Shown: positions 1 through 6,226 of the stretch, one piece after another | How positions within the stretch are numbered: the stretch's first letter is position 1 | Layout of the letters: every line of letters begins with the position of its first letter | Source of the DNA: Halobacteriales archaeon SW_9_67_24 | GTDB lineage: Archaea; Halobacteriota; Halobacteria; Halobacteriales; Halococcaceae | Assembly: GCA_003022685.1 (NCBI GenBank) | Contig: PXSV01000066.1 | Location: 1 to 6,226, forward strand | Length of the DNA stretch: 6,226 bases | Direction of reading: 5' to 3' | The notes under the pieces: model-generated | Database searches by the model: none | What the model was told of the DNA's origin: nothing | The model's input: the letters and a program-made list of their open reading frames with translations, nothing else | Translations under genes and position numbers: made by a program

Positions 1-1886
1 GAGGCGCGGTAGGTCGGACACATCGTCTCGCCCTCGGTCTGTCGGCAGGTCCCACAGCCGTTGCAGAGTTCGACGAGGTGCGAGAACCCCTCCTCACCGC
101 CTTCGGCCCCGGTTCCGTCGAACGACATCGTGGTTTGCGGTTCGAGCGACGAGTACGCCGCACCGTACCGGAGGTGTTCGCGCGTGTCCGCGCCGACGCC
201 GCGTCCGTCCTCGGGGGCGTTCTCGTCGTCTTCGTCCCAGTAGACGACGGTTCCGGGATTCATCCGGCGGTCGGGATCGGCCGCGAGTTTGAGCTCCTGA
301 AACGCGCTCCAGAGGTCGGGGCCGTACAGCTTCGGGTTGAACTCGGTGCGCGCGAGGCCGTCGCCGTGCTCGCCCGAGAAGGCCCCGTCGTGATCGAGGA
401 CGAGCGAGGTGACGTCCTCCGAAATGGAGTGCATCGCCTCGATGCCGTCCTCCTCCTTGAGTGTCAGGATCGGCCGGATATGGAGCGTCCCCGAGCCGGC
501 GTGGGCGAAGTACGCAGCCGACGTGTCGTGGTCGGCGAGGATTTCTTCGAACTCGACGACGTACTCCGCGAGTTCTTCGGGCGGAACGGTGGCGTCCTCG
601 ATGAACGGATAGGGTTTGGGGTCGCCTTCGAGGCTCATCAGTAGCGGGATCGCGGCTTTCCGGAGCTTCCAGAGCTTCGATTGGTCCTCGGCCGAGTGCG
701 CTTCCAGCACGTCGAACGCCGCGCCCTGTTCCACGAAGTGGGCGTTCGTTCCCTCGATGGCGGCCTCGAAGTCATCACACAGTTCGGAGTCGAACTCCAG
801 CATTAGAGCGGCCGCCGTGCCCTCGGGAATCGGGTCGACGTACTGGGCGAACTCGGTGGAGTCGCCCGCAAGCCGGAACACCTCGTCGTCCATTAGCTCG
901 ACCGCGCTCACGTCGAAATCGAGCGCGGCCGGGACTGCGGCCATCGCATCGACCAGATCGGAAAAACAGTAGAGCGCGAGCGCGGTCGATACGGGTTCGG
1001 TCACCAGGCCGAGCGTGGCCTCGACCACGACACCGAGGGTCCCCTCCGCGCCGACGAACAGTTTCGAGAGGTTGATGACCGACTCGCCGTCGTCGTTTTC
1101 GTAAATCACCTTGTGGAGGTTGTAGCCCGACACCGATCGTTTCAGGCTCGGATACCGCTCCGCGATCTCCGCTCGATTGTCCTCGACGAGCCCGCGAACC
1201 GTGCGGTAGAGATCGGCTTCGCGGTCGTTCTTGCCGACCAGCCCATCCCATTCCGAACTGTCGAGAACGACCTCGCGAGTGTGGATCAGCGAGCCGTCGG
1301 CGAGTACCACCCGGAGCTCCTCGGTGTAGGCGTCGGTGATGCCGTACCGGACCGAGTGCGCGCCCGTACTGTTGTTCCCGATCCCGCCGCCGATCGTCGC
1401 GCGGTTCGAGGAGGCGGGATCGGGCGCGAACTTGAGCCCCCACTCGTCGAGGTGGGCGTCGAGGTGATCCTGAACGACGCCCGGCTGGACGGTCGCCGTT
1501 CGATCCCCGGGGTCGACGTCGAGGATCGAATCCAAGTGACGGCTGCAGTCGAGCACCACACAGCCGGGGCCGACGGTTTGCCCCGCGAGCGACGACCCCG
1601 CGCCGCGCGGGAGCACGGGTGTATCGTGGTCGGCGGCGATCCGGACCGTCGCTTGGACGTCCTCGATGTCGCGCGGGCAAACCACGCCCGCGGGCCGCGC
1701 CCCGTAGATGCTGCCGTCGGTGGCGTAGAGCACCTGGGCGTACTCGTCGAAGTCGACCTCGCCGCGGACCGCCCCCCGAAGGTCGGCGGCGAGTGCGCGA
1801 TGTTCGGGGTCGTCGTTGTGGTCGTGGCCCAGCGCGTCGACCGATGTCGCGAGATCGGCGGTATCGGAACGCTCCTCGGCGGCCAT
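1..1886 (-). CDS. FAD-linked oxidase fused to 4Fe-4S domain, 2-hydroxy-acid dehydrogenase type (3' end cut off by window)
   Basis: Read from the ATG at 1886, the frame stays open for 628 codons and leaves the window, so the C-terminus is missing. Residues about 60-290 form a PCMH-type FAD-binding domain, with PRGAGSSLAGQ at 93-103, GGGIGNNSTGAHSVRYG at 166-182 and KLFVGAEGTLG at 275-285. Residues about 300-545 are the FAD-oxidase C-terminal domain, with AHAGSGTLHIRP at 461-472, SGEHGDG at 504-510 and a closing DPDRRMNPG. After an acidic linker, Cys608, Cys611, Cys614 and Cys623 form a CxxCxxCx8CP ferredoxin-type 4Fe-4S motif. This is the GlcD/DLD plus GlcF/GlpC fusion, known in proteins of about 1000 residues (YdiJ-like), so roughly a third is probably missing. 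The family oxidises 2-hydroxy acids (D-lactate, glycolate, D-2-hydroxyglutarate) and passes electrons to the respiratory chain; the substrate cannot be read here. The ATG is the first possible start, because an in-frame TAA lies nine codons upstream. Its own promoter seems to sit just upstream. Confidence 0.93.
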   Translation of the reverse strand, partial: MAAEERSDTADLATSVDALGHDHNDDPEHRALAADLRGAVRGEVDFDEYAQVLYATDGSIYGARPAGVVCPRDIEDVQATVRIAADHDTPVLPRGAGSSLAGQTVGPGCVVLDCSRHLDSILDVDPGDRTATVQPGVVQDHLDAHLDEWGLKFAPDPASSNRATIGGGIGNNSTGAHSVRYGITDAYTEELRVVLADGSLIHTREVVLDSSEWDGLVGKNDREADLYRTVRGLVEDNRAEIAERYPSLKRSVSGYNLHKVIYENDDGESVINLSKLFVGAEGTLGVVVEATLGLVTEPVSTALALYCFSDLVDAMAAVPAALDFDVSAVELMDDEVFRLAGDSTEFAQYVDPIPEGTAAALMLEFDSELCDDFEAAIEGTNAHFVEQGAAFDVLEAHSAEDQSKLWKLRKAAIPLLMSLEGDPKPYPFIEDATVPPEELAEYVVEFEEILADHDTSAAYFAHAGSGTLHIRPILTLKEEDGIEAMHSISEDVTSLVLDHDGAFSGEHGDGLARTEFNPKLYGPDLWSAFQELKLAADPDRRMNPGTVVYWDEDDENAPEDGRGVGADTREHLRYGAAYSSLEPQTTMSFDGTGAEGGEEGFSHLVELCNGCGTCRQTEGETMCPTYRA

Positions 1887-1909
1887 ACGTATCTCGGGTG
1901 GTAGATGAT

Positions 1910-1915
1910 GTTAAA
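1910..1915 (-). promoter_or_regulatory. Candidate TATA box for a leaderless transcript of the FAD/Fe-S oxidase
   Basis: On the minus strand this reads TTTAAC, inside the AT-rich stretch GTGTTTAACATCATC. Its centre is about 26 nt upstream of the oxidase ATG at 1886. That is the spacing expected if transcription begins at or next to the start codon, as in many haloarchaeal leaderless mRNAs. No Shine-Dalgarno sequence precedes the ATG, which agrees. An imperfect 17-bp dyad (CTnGG and CCnAG ends) at 1918-1934 lies just upstream and could be an operator or chance. The 133-nt gap 1887-2019 holds nothing else I can support and shows no T-run terminator. Confidence 0.55.
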
Positions 1916-2019
1916 CACTGGGATGGACCCCAAGGATTGCACCGCCCATTCGTGTTCGATGGTGGCGCTGAACGGCACTCGTGTTGGTCACGACGACTTC
2001 TCCCAGGGTCGGAACCGCC

Positions 2020-2996
2020 TCAGAGCAGCGACCCCACCAGATCGGCTTCGAGCGCGGCGATCCCCCCCGTGAGGACGGGGACGCTCGCGAGCGTCGTGGT
2101 CAGGACGGCGGCGCTGACGTACTCGGGGGCGGTGACGCCGCCGACCGAGCGGTCGCTCCCCATCTCGATCACGAGGATCAATGGGGTGATCGCGGCTGGC
2201 GCGGCGCATTCGAGAACGAACACCCGGGCGACCGTCGGGCGACCGTCGTGTCGGCGAAGCCGAGTCCGGCCGCGATCGCGAGCCCGACGGCAGGGGCGAC
2301 CACGAGCTTGAGCGCGTTCGCGGTCCCGACGCGTGCGACCGCCGCGCCGTAGTTCGTGTTCGCGAGCTGGATCCCGACGAGTATCAACATCAGCGGGATC
2401 GCCGCGTCGCCGACGATCTGAACCGTGCTCATCGCGGTGCCGTCGGCCGGCGGGACGACCCCGAGCCAGCGCGCGCCCGCCGCGAGCACGATCGCGTAGA
2501 CGAGCGGGAGTTCGAACACCCGCCTGATCGAGCCGAGCCCCCGAGCGCCGCCCGAGCGGGAGGCGAGATAGACGCCCACGGTGTAGACAACGACGCTCTG
2601 GCCGACGAGATAGGCCACGGCGGTCGCCCGGCCGACCGCGCCGAACGCAAAGGCCGACAGCGGGATGCCGAAGTTACCCGAGTTCGAGAACGAACTCACG
2701 AGCACGAGCGCGCTCCGGATCGGCTCGTCCTCGCCGAGAGCGCGCCCGACCCCCTCCGCGAGCGCGGCCATGACGAGGGCGAACGCGACGACGCCGCCGA
2801 CGATCTTCAGAAGGGTCTCGCCACCGAGATCGGACGTGGCGACGCTGTGGAAGACGAGCGCCGGGGTCAGCACGTAGATCGTCACGGTATTGAGCGGCTC
2901 GACCGCGATCGACCGCACCCGTCCGAGGGTGAACCCGACCGCTGCGATCGTGACGATGGGGAGAACCGAACCCGCGAAGATCGAGAGGAGGGACAC
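2020..2996 (-). pseudogene. AEC-family (auxin efflux carrier-like) permease, frameshifted near its 3' end
   Basis: This is a hydrophobic membrane carrier of the AEC (auxin efflux carrier / malonate permease) family, whose members are secondary transporters usually linked to small organic anions. Supporting motifs are SSFSNSGNFGIPLS at residues 101-114 and AIPLMLILVGIQLA at 199-212, with about eight membrane segments before residue 250. The start is taken as GTG at 2996, because the family N-terminus (VSLLSIFAGSVLPIV) begins there and GGTGG lies 7 nt upstream. The longer ATG at 3086 adds 30 polar residues and overlaps hutH. After residue 254 the frame is wrong: a foreign 18-residue tail ends at 2178, while the true C-terminus (VFVLECAAPAAITPL and onward) continues in another frame to the TGA at 2020. 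Removing one 11-bp repeat unit gives 322 codons, or 321 residues, the usual family length with ten membrane segments. As read, the last two segments are lost. The gene starts 62 nt after hutH on the same strand and could be cotranscribed. Substrate unknown. Confidence 0.85.
2225..2248. repeat. 11-bp perfect tandem duplication that shifts the AEC permease frame
   Basis: The plus strand has CGGGCGACCGT at 2225-2235 and again at 2236-2246, with two further matching bases (2.2 copies). On the coding strand the unit is ACGGTCGCCCG. Eleven is not a multiple of three, so the second copy moves the ribosome out of the frame that encodes the conserved C-terminus. Deleting either copy joins TVAR directly to VFVLEC. 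Confidence 0.95.
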
Positions 2997-3003
2997 ACAT
3001 CTT

Positions 3004-3008
3004 CCACC
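3004..3008 (-). promoter_or_regulatory. Ribosome-binding site supporting the GTG start of the AEC permease
   Basis: On the minus strand GGTGG (followed by AA) ends 7 nt before the GTG at 2996. It resembles the GGTGA part of the haloarchaeal anti-16S consensus. It favours this GTG over the ATG at 3000, which is in the wrong frame (giving MCVPPLD), and over the ATG at 3086. A weak TATA-like TTGTAA at 3019-3024 is also about 25 nt from the GTG, so a separate promoter cannot be excluded. Confidence 0.5.
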
Positions 3009-3058
3009 GCCCGTCGGGTTACAAGCGTTCCGAGGCGTGCTTGAACCCCCCGTACGAC

Positions 3059-4639
3059 TCACTCGATCGGCTCGTCGAGCGCGCACTCTACGGCGTCATC
3101 GAGTCGGCCCGCGGCCACCAGTTCGGTGGCGATCTCGATCTCGGTGTGGAGCGGCCGGTCCGCGTCGAGCGGCGGGACGTGCTCGCGGATCGCGTCGTAG
3201 GCCGCACCGGTCCCCGTCCCCGGATCGAAATCGTCGCCGACGAACTCCATCGCCTGCGCGCCACAGAGGAGTTCGATTCCCACAGCCGTCAGCGCGTTCT
3301 CGACGGCGGTCCTGGCGTGGAACGCGCTCTCGGCGCTCATGCTGACGTGGTCCTCCTGGCCACCGCTCACAGGGGTATTGTCGGTCGAGGGCGAGCCGAG
3401 CGACCGACTCTCGTTCACGAGCGCGGCGGCGCTGTATTGGGCGATCATGTAGCCCGAGCGCACCCCGCTCTCGGGCGTGAGAAAGGGCGGGAGGTGGTCG
3501 GCCTGGTGGTTCGGGTTGAGCAGCCGGTCGATCCGGCGCTCGGCGATCACGGCGAGTTCGGTGAGCGCGTTCGTGACGTAATCGAGTTGGAGCGCGAGCG
3601 CCTCCGCATGAAAGTTGCCGCCCGAGAGCACGCCCACTCCATCGGTGCCACTAGCGCGGTCGTCGACCGCGCCCCCCGGAAACACGAGGGGGTTGTCCGT
3701 CGCACTGTTGAGTTCGGTTTCGACGGTTCCGCGGAGATGGGCGATCGCGTCGCGCACCGCGCCGTGGACCTGCGGGAGACACCGGAGCGAGTAGGCGTCC
3801 TGCACCCGATCGCAGTTGCGGTGGGACTCGACGATCCCCGAATCGGCAGTGAGATTCCGGATGTTGCGCGCGCTCGTCGCCTGGCCGTCGTGGGGCCGGA
3901 CACCCTGAATCACCGGGTCGCACGCGGCGGTCGTCCCCATCGAGACCTCGGTCGTGAGCGCGCCCGCGATGTCCGCGCCGCGAACGGCGCGCTCGGCGTC
4001 GATCACGCAGAGTGCGGCCAATCCGACGGTGAGTTGTGTTCCGTTGATGAGCGCGAGGCCCTCCTTCGCGGCGAGCGAGAGGGGGTCGAGGTCTGCCTGT
4101 GCGAGTGCCGCTTCCCCATCGACTCGTTCGCCGTCCACTTCGGTGGTTCCTTCACCCAATAGCACGAGCGCGAGGTGGGCAAGCGGGGCGAGGTCACCGC
4201 TCGCGCCGAGACTGCCCCGCGACCGGACGACCGGATGGATCCCCTCGTTGAGCATCGTCACGAGGTGATCGACGACGACCTCGCGAATCCCCGAGTATCC
4301 CTTCATCAAGGCGTTGACTCGCGTGAGAATCATCGCTCGCACTTCCTTACGGTCGAGTTCGCGGCCCACGCCCGAGGCGTGGCTCCGGACGAGGTTCGTT
4401 TGAAGACGCTCGCGCTCGCTCTCGGGGATGCGTTCGGTCACGAGCTGGCCGAACCCGGTGTTCAGCCCGTACACCGCCTCGCCGCTCTCGATGACTTCTT
4501 CGACGCGTTCTCTGGACTCCCTGACGGCCTCGCGCGCGGATTCGGCGATCGTCACCCTTGCGTCGTCGCGGGCGACCTTCGCCACGTCCTTGGGGGTGAG
4601 CGACGCCCCGTCGAGGACGACCGGTTCGCGCTCACTCAT
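3059..4639 (-). CDS. hutH: Histidine ammonia-lyase (histidase)
   Basis: This enzyme removes ammonia from L-histidine to give trans-urocanate, the first step of cytoplasmic histidine degradation. The 526-residue protein has the signature GSLGASGDLAPLAH, in which Ala146-Ser147-Gly148 should cyclise into the MIO electrophile. Residues matching the Pseudomonas histidase active site are visible: Tyr57 in VYGLNTGFG, His87 in RSHASG, Asn199 in INGTQ, Tyr283 and Arg286 in QDAYSLRC, and Glu429 in GGQEDHVSM. Length is normal for the family (about 500-530). I chose the ATG at 4639 because GGAGGGG lies 4 nt upstream; an in-frame ATG at 4669 would add ten basic residues (MSRFRGRRGT) with no support. The start overlaps the end of hutI by 8 nt (ATGAGTGA), suggesting coupled translation. 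A phenylalanine or tyrosine ammonia-lyase is the only near alternative, and the hut context argues against it. Confidence 0.97.
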   Translation of the reverse strand: MSEREPVVLDGASLTPKDVAKVARDDARVTIAESAREAVRESRERVEEVIESGEAVYGLNTGFGQLVTERIPESERERLQTNLVRSHASGVGRELDRKEVRAMILTRVNALMKGYSGIREVVVDHLVTMLNEGIHPVVRSRGSLGASGDLAPLAHLALVLLGEGTTEVDGERVDGEAALAQADLDPLSLAAKEGLALINGTQLTVGLAALCVIDAERAVRGADIAGALTTEVSMGTTAACDPVIQGVRPHDGQATSARNIRNLTADSGIVESHRNCDRVQDAYSLRCLPQVHGAVRDAIAHLRGTVETELNSATDNPLVFPGGAVDDRASGTDGVGVLSGGNFHAEALALQLDYVTNALTELAVIAERRIDRLLNPNHQADHLPPFLTPESGVRSGYMIAQYSAAALVNESRSLGSPSTDNTPVSGGQEDHVSMSAESAFHARTAVENALTAVGIELLCGAQAMEFVGDDFDPGTGTGAAYDAIREHVPPLDADRPLHTEIEIATELVAAGRLDDAVECALDEPIE

Positions 4640-5873
4640 GGTTCCCCTCCGTCCCCGAAACCGGCTCACCGTTCTTGAGTACGGTTTCGACGGTGTTCAC
4701 GCCGAAGTTGTACGGCACGTGGACGTGCGATGGGGCGTCGACGATGGCTACGTCCGCAGGCATCCCTTCGCGGAGCGTGCCACCCCTGCCGGCGCGGTTG
4801 AGCGCGCGTGCGCCGCCGTGGGTGCCGGCAAGGAGCGCCTCGGCGGGCGTCATCCCCATCCCGACGCAGGCGAGCGCGATCGCGAAACCCATACTCCCCG
4901 AGTGACAGTTCGGGTTGAAATCGGTCGCCACCGCGACCGACCCACCCTCATCGAGGAACGCCCGTGCGTCGGCGTAGTCGGCCCCGAGTGAGAACGCCGT
5001 TCCGGGGAGGAGGACGGGCGTGACGCCCGCCTCGACGAGCGCCGCGCGGTCCTCGTCGTTCGCGTGGAGCAGGTGGTCGGCGCTCGCCGCATCCACGTCT
5101 GCTGCGAGCCCCGCGCCGCCAAGCCGGACGAACTCCTCGGCGTGGACCTTCGGGGTGAGTCCGTACTCCATCCCGGCTTCGAGCACCCGTCTCGACTGCG
5201 CGACCGAGAACACGTCCTCCTCGCAGAACACGTCACAGAACTCGGCGATCCCTTGGTCGGCGACCGCGGGGAGCTGTTCGTCGATCACCCGCTCGGTGTA
5301 CGCCTCGGCATCGGTCCCGTCGGGCACCGCGTGAGCACCCATGAACGTCGGGACCACGTCCACGGGGTGGGCCTCGTCGGCCCGCCGGATGGCGTCGAGC
5401 ATCCGGCACTCGGTCTCGGCGTCGAGCCCGTAGCCGGATTTGACCTCGACGGTGGTGGTGCCGTGGGCGAGCATCGTATCGAGGTGGCCGAGCAGGTTCG
5501 AGCGGAGCCGCTCGTCGCTCGCCTCCCGGACGGCGCGCACAGTCCTGAGGATGCCGCCGCCCTCGGCGAGGATTTCCTGATACTCCTTCCCGCGGAGCTT
5601 CGCCGCGAACTCGTCGGAACGATCGCCCGCGAACAGCCCATGGGTGTGTGAATCGACGAACCCGGGGATCACGCTCCGGCCGTCGGCGTCGATCGCGTGC
5701 GTCGCGGTGCCTGGCGGGTACTCGTCGGTCACCGCGTCGGTCGGGCCGACTGCGGCCACGCGGCCGTCGACGACGGCGAGCGCGGCGTCCGCATGCCGTT
5801 CGAGCGTTTCGCTCTCGCCTGGTCCGACCACGATCTCGCTCGCGTCGTAAACGACGGTGGTGAGTTCAGTCAT
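4632..5873 (-). CDS. hutI: Imidazolonepropionase
   Basis: This enzyme hydrolyses 4-imidazolone-5-propanoate to N-formimidoyl-L-glutamate, the third step of histidine degradation. It is a 413-residue amidohydrolase-superfamily protein of normal length. The metal site is visible: His76 and His78 in VDSHTHGLF, His244 in KVHAEEF and Asp318 in ATDFNPN, matching the metal ligands of bacterial HutI. Other family motifs are EVKSGYGLD (143-151), FMGAHAVP (177-184), ADHLLHAN (265-272) and HSGSMGF (324-330). The N-terminus (residues 1-70) and the last 50 residues form the usual composite beta-sandwich domain of the superfamily. The ATG at 5873 follows the hutU stop by 36 nt and has only a weak GGGG 3 nt upstream, so cotranscription with hutU is likely. 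The 3' end overlaps hutH by 8 nt. No broken frame or missing catalytic residue is seen. Confidence 0.97.
   Translation of the reverse strand: MTELTTVVYDASEIVVGPGESETLERHADAALAVVDGRVAAVGPTDAVTDEYPPGTATHAIDADGRSVIPGFVDSHTHGLFAGDRSDEFAAKLRGKEYQEILAEGGGILRTVRAVREASDERLRSNLLGHLDTMLAHGTTTVEVKSGYGLDAETECRMLDAIRRADEAHPVDVVPTFMGAHAVPDGTDAEAYTERVIDEQLPAVADQGIAEFCDVFCEEDVFSVAQSRRVLEAGMEYGLTPKVHAEEFVRLGGAGLAADVDAASADHLLHANDEDRAALVEAGVTPVLLPGTAFSLGADYADARAFLDEGGSVAVATDFNPNCHSGSMGFAIALACVGMGMTPAEALLAGTHGGARALNRAGRGGTLREGMPADVAIVDAPSHVHVPYNFGVNTVETVLKNGEPVSGTEGNHE
4644..4650 (-). promoter_or_regulatory. Strong Shine-Dalgarno that fixes the hutH start
   Basis: The minus strand reads GGAGGGG, then AACC, then the hutH ATG at 4639. 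The core GGAGG is 6 nt from the start codon. The site lies inside the last codons of hutI, as expected for translation of an internal gene in a polycistronic mRNA. Confidence 0.75.
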
Positions 5874-5909
5874 CGTCCCCGCCCATCGTGGAGCCGCTGC
5901 GTCGTGGGT

Positions 5910-6226
5910 TCATCGTCGATCCCGCATCGGCACCGGCACGTCCGAGCGGTCGGCCTCGTCGAGCGCATCCTCGTAGCCCGCGTCGGCGTGGCGGATCACG
6001 CCCATTCCCGGGTCCGTGGTGAACACGCGGCGGGCGGTCTCGGCGGCCAGATCGGAGCCGTCGAGCACCACGTGGTTGTTGGCGTGGAGCGCGTTGCCGA
6101 TGCCGACGCCGCCGCCGTCGTGGACGCTCACGATGTCCGCGCCGGCGGCGCAGTTGAGCAGCGCGTTCAGGATCGGCCAGTCCGCGACCGCATCGGTGCC
6201 GTCCCGCATCGCCTCGGTTTCGCGGT
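5910..6226 (-). CDS. hutU: Urocanate hydratase, C-terminal 104 residues (5' end beyond window)
   Basis: Urocanase adds water to urocanate to form imidazolonepropionate using tightly bound NAD+, the second step of the pathway. Only the C-terminus is present, since the frame is open to the window edge; the ATG at 6209 is an internal methionine (RETEAMRDGTDAVADWP), not the start. Diagnostic motifs are VSVHDGGGVGIGNALHANNH, which matches the conserved urocanase HHGGGVG..HSG block, and VFTTDPGMGVIRHADAGYED near the end, matching the LTNDPATGVMRHADAGY type of signature. The protein ends with a short charged tail (DRSDVPVPMRDRR) at the TGA at 5910. The family is usually about 550-590 residues, so over 80% lies outside. 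It is the most upstream hut gene seen here and probably leads into hutI on the same transcript. Confidence 0.96.
   Translation of the reverse strand, partial: RETEAMRDGTDAVADWPILNALLNCAAGADIVSVHDGGGVGIGNALHANNHVVLDGSDLAAETARRVFTTDPGMGVIRHADAGYEDALDEADRSDVPVPMRDRR

Noticed and set aside
775..1904. Long open frames on both strands (775-1680 minus, 1113-1904 plus, 1286-1978 minus) over the oxidase
   Set aside because: They are low-complexity, Arg- or Ser-rich translations. The correct frame, open from 1886 to the left edge, has FAD-oxidase and 4Fe-4S motifs throughout.
1887..2019. A terminator for the AEC gene or a small RNA in the gap
   Set aside because: I found no T-rich run on the minus strand and no stable hairpin beyond a short TGGG/CCCA stem.
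2020..2223. A separate small membrane-protein gene starting at GTG 2223
   Set aside because: Its sequence is the missing C-terminal end of the AEC permease and joins it exactly when one 11-bp repeat unit is removed.
2020..2260. Programmed ribosomal frameshifting as the explanation for the AEC break
   Set aside because: There is no slippery run or following pseudoknot that I can see, and an exact tandem duplication explains the shift more simply.
2998..3086. Starts at ATG 3086 or ATG 3000 for the AEC permease
   Set aside because: The first adds 30 polar residues and overlaps hutH by 28 nt. The second is in another frame. GTG at 2996 begins the family-like N-terminus and has a ribosome-binding site.
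3041..4162. A 373-codon open frame on the plus strand opposite hutH
   Set aside because: It mirrors hutH codon structure in GC-rich DNA. Its translation is Arg/Glu/Val-rich with no recognisable fold, while the minus strand holds an unambiguous histidase.
4632..4669. An earlier hutH start at the ATG at 4669
   Set aside because: It would add ten basic residues not typical of the family. The ATG at 4639 has a strong GGAGGGG site at the right distance.

Overview
The window looks like chromosomal DNA from a halophilic archaeon (class Halobacteria). It is GC-rich with strong G/C preference at third codon positions. The predicted proteins are rich in Asp and Glu and poor in Lys. One gene has a TATA-like hexamer centred about 26 nt before its ATG, which fits a leaderless haloarchaeal transcript. 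I cannot name the genus from the sequence alone.

All five genes lie on the minus strand, so the window reads right to left in transcription order. The right edge holds the last 104 codons of urocanate hydratase (hutU). It is followed by a complete imidazolonepropionase (hutI) and a complete histidine ammonia-lyase (hutH). hutU and hutI are 36 nt apart and hutI and hutH overlap by 8 nt, so this is a compact histidine-degradation operon covering the first three steps, histidine to formimidoylglutamate. The fourth-step gene, hutG (formimidoylglutamase), does not lie between hutU and hutI or elsewhere in the window.

Downstream of hutH, after 62 nt, is an AEC-family (auxin efflux carrier / malonate-type) membrane transporter. 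Its reading frame is broken near the 3' end by an exact 11-bp tandem duplication. Removing one copy restores a normal 321-residue protein. The gene is therefore a recent pseudogene, a slippage-switchable gene, or a sequencing error.

After a 133-nt gap with a plausible leaderless promoter comes the start of a large FAD-linked oxidase fused to a 4Fe-4S domain (GlcD/DLD plus GlcF/GlpC architecture). It runs off the left edge after 628 codons. It probably oxidises a 2-hydroxy acid such as D-lactate, glycolate or D-2-hydroxyglutarate. The neighbouring AEC carrier could plausibly move a related organic acid.

I saw no RNA genes, insertion sequences, CRISPR arrays or phage genes. The many long plus-strand frames are by-products of GC-rich coding sequence.
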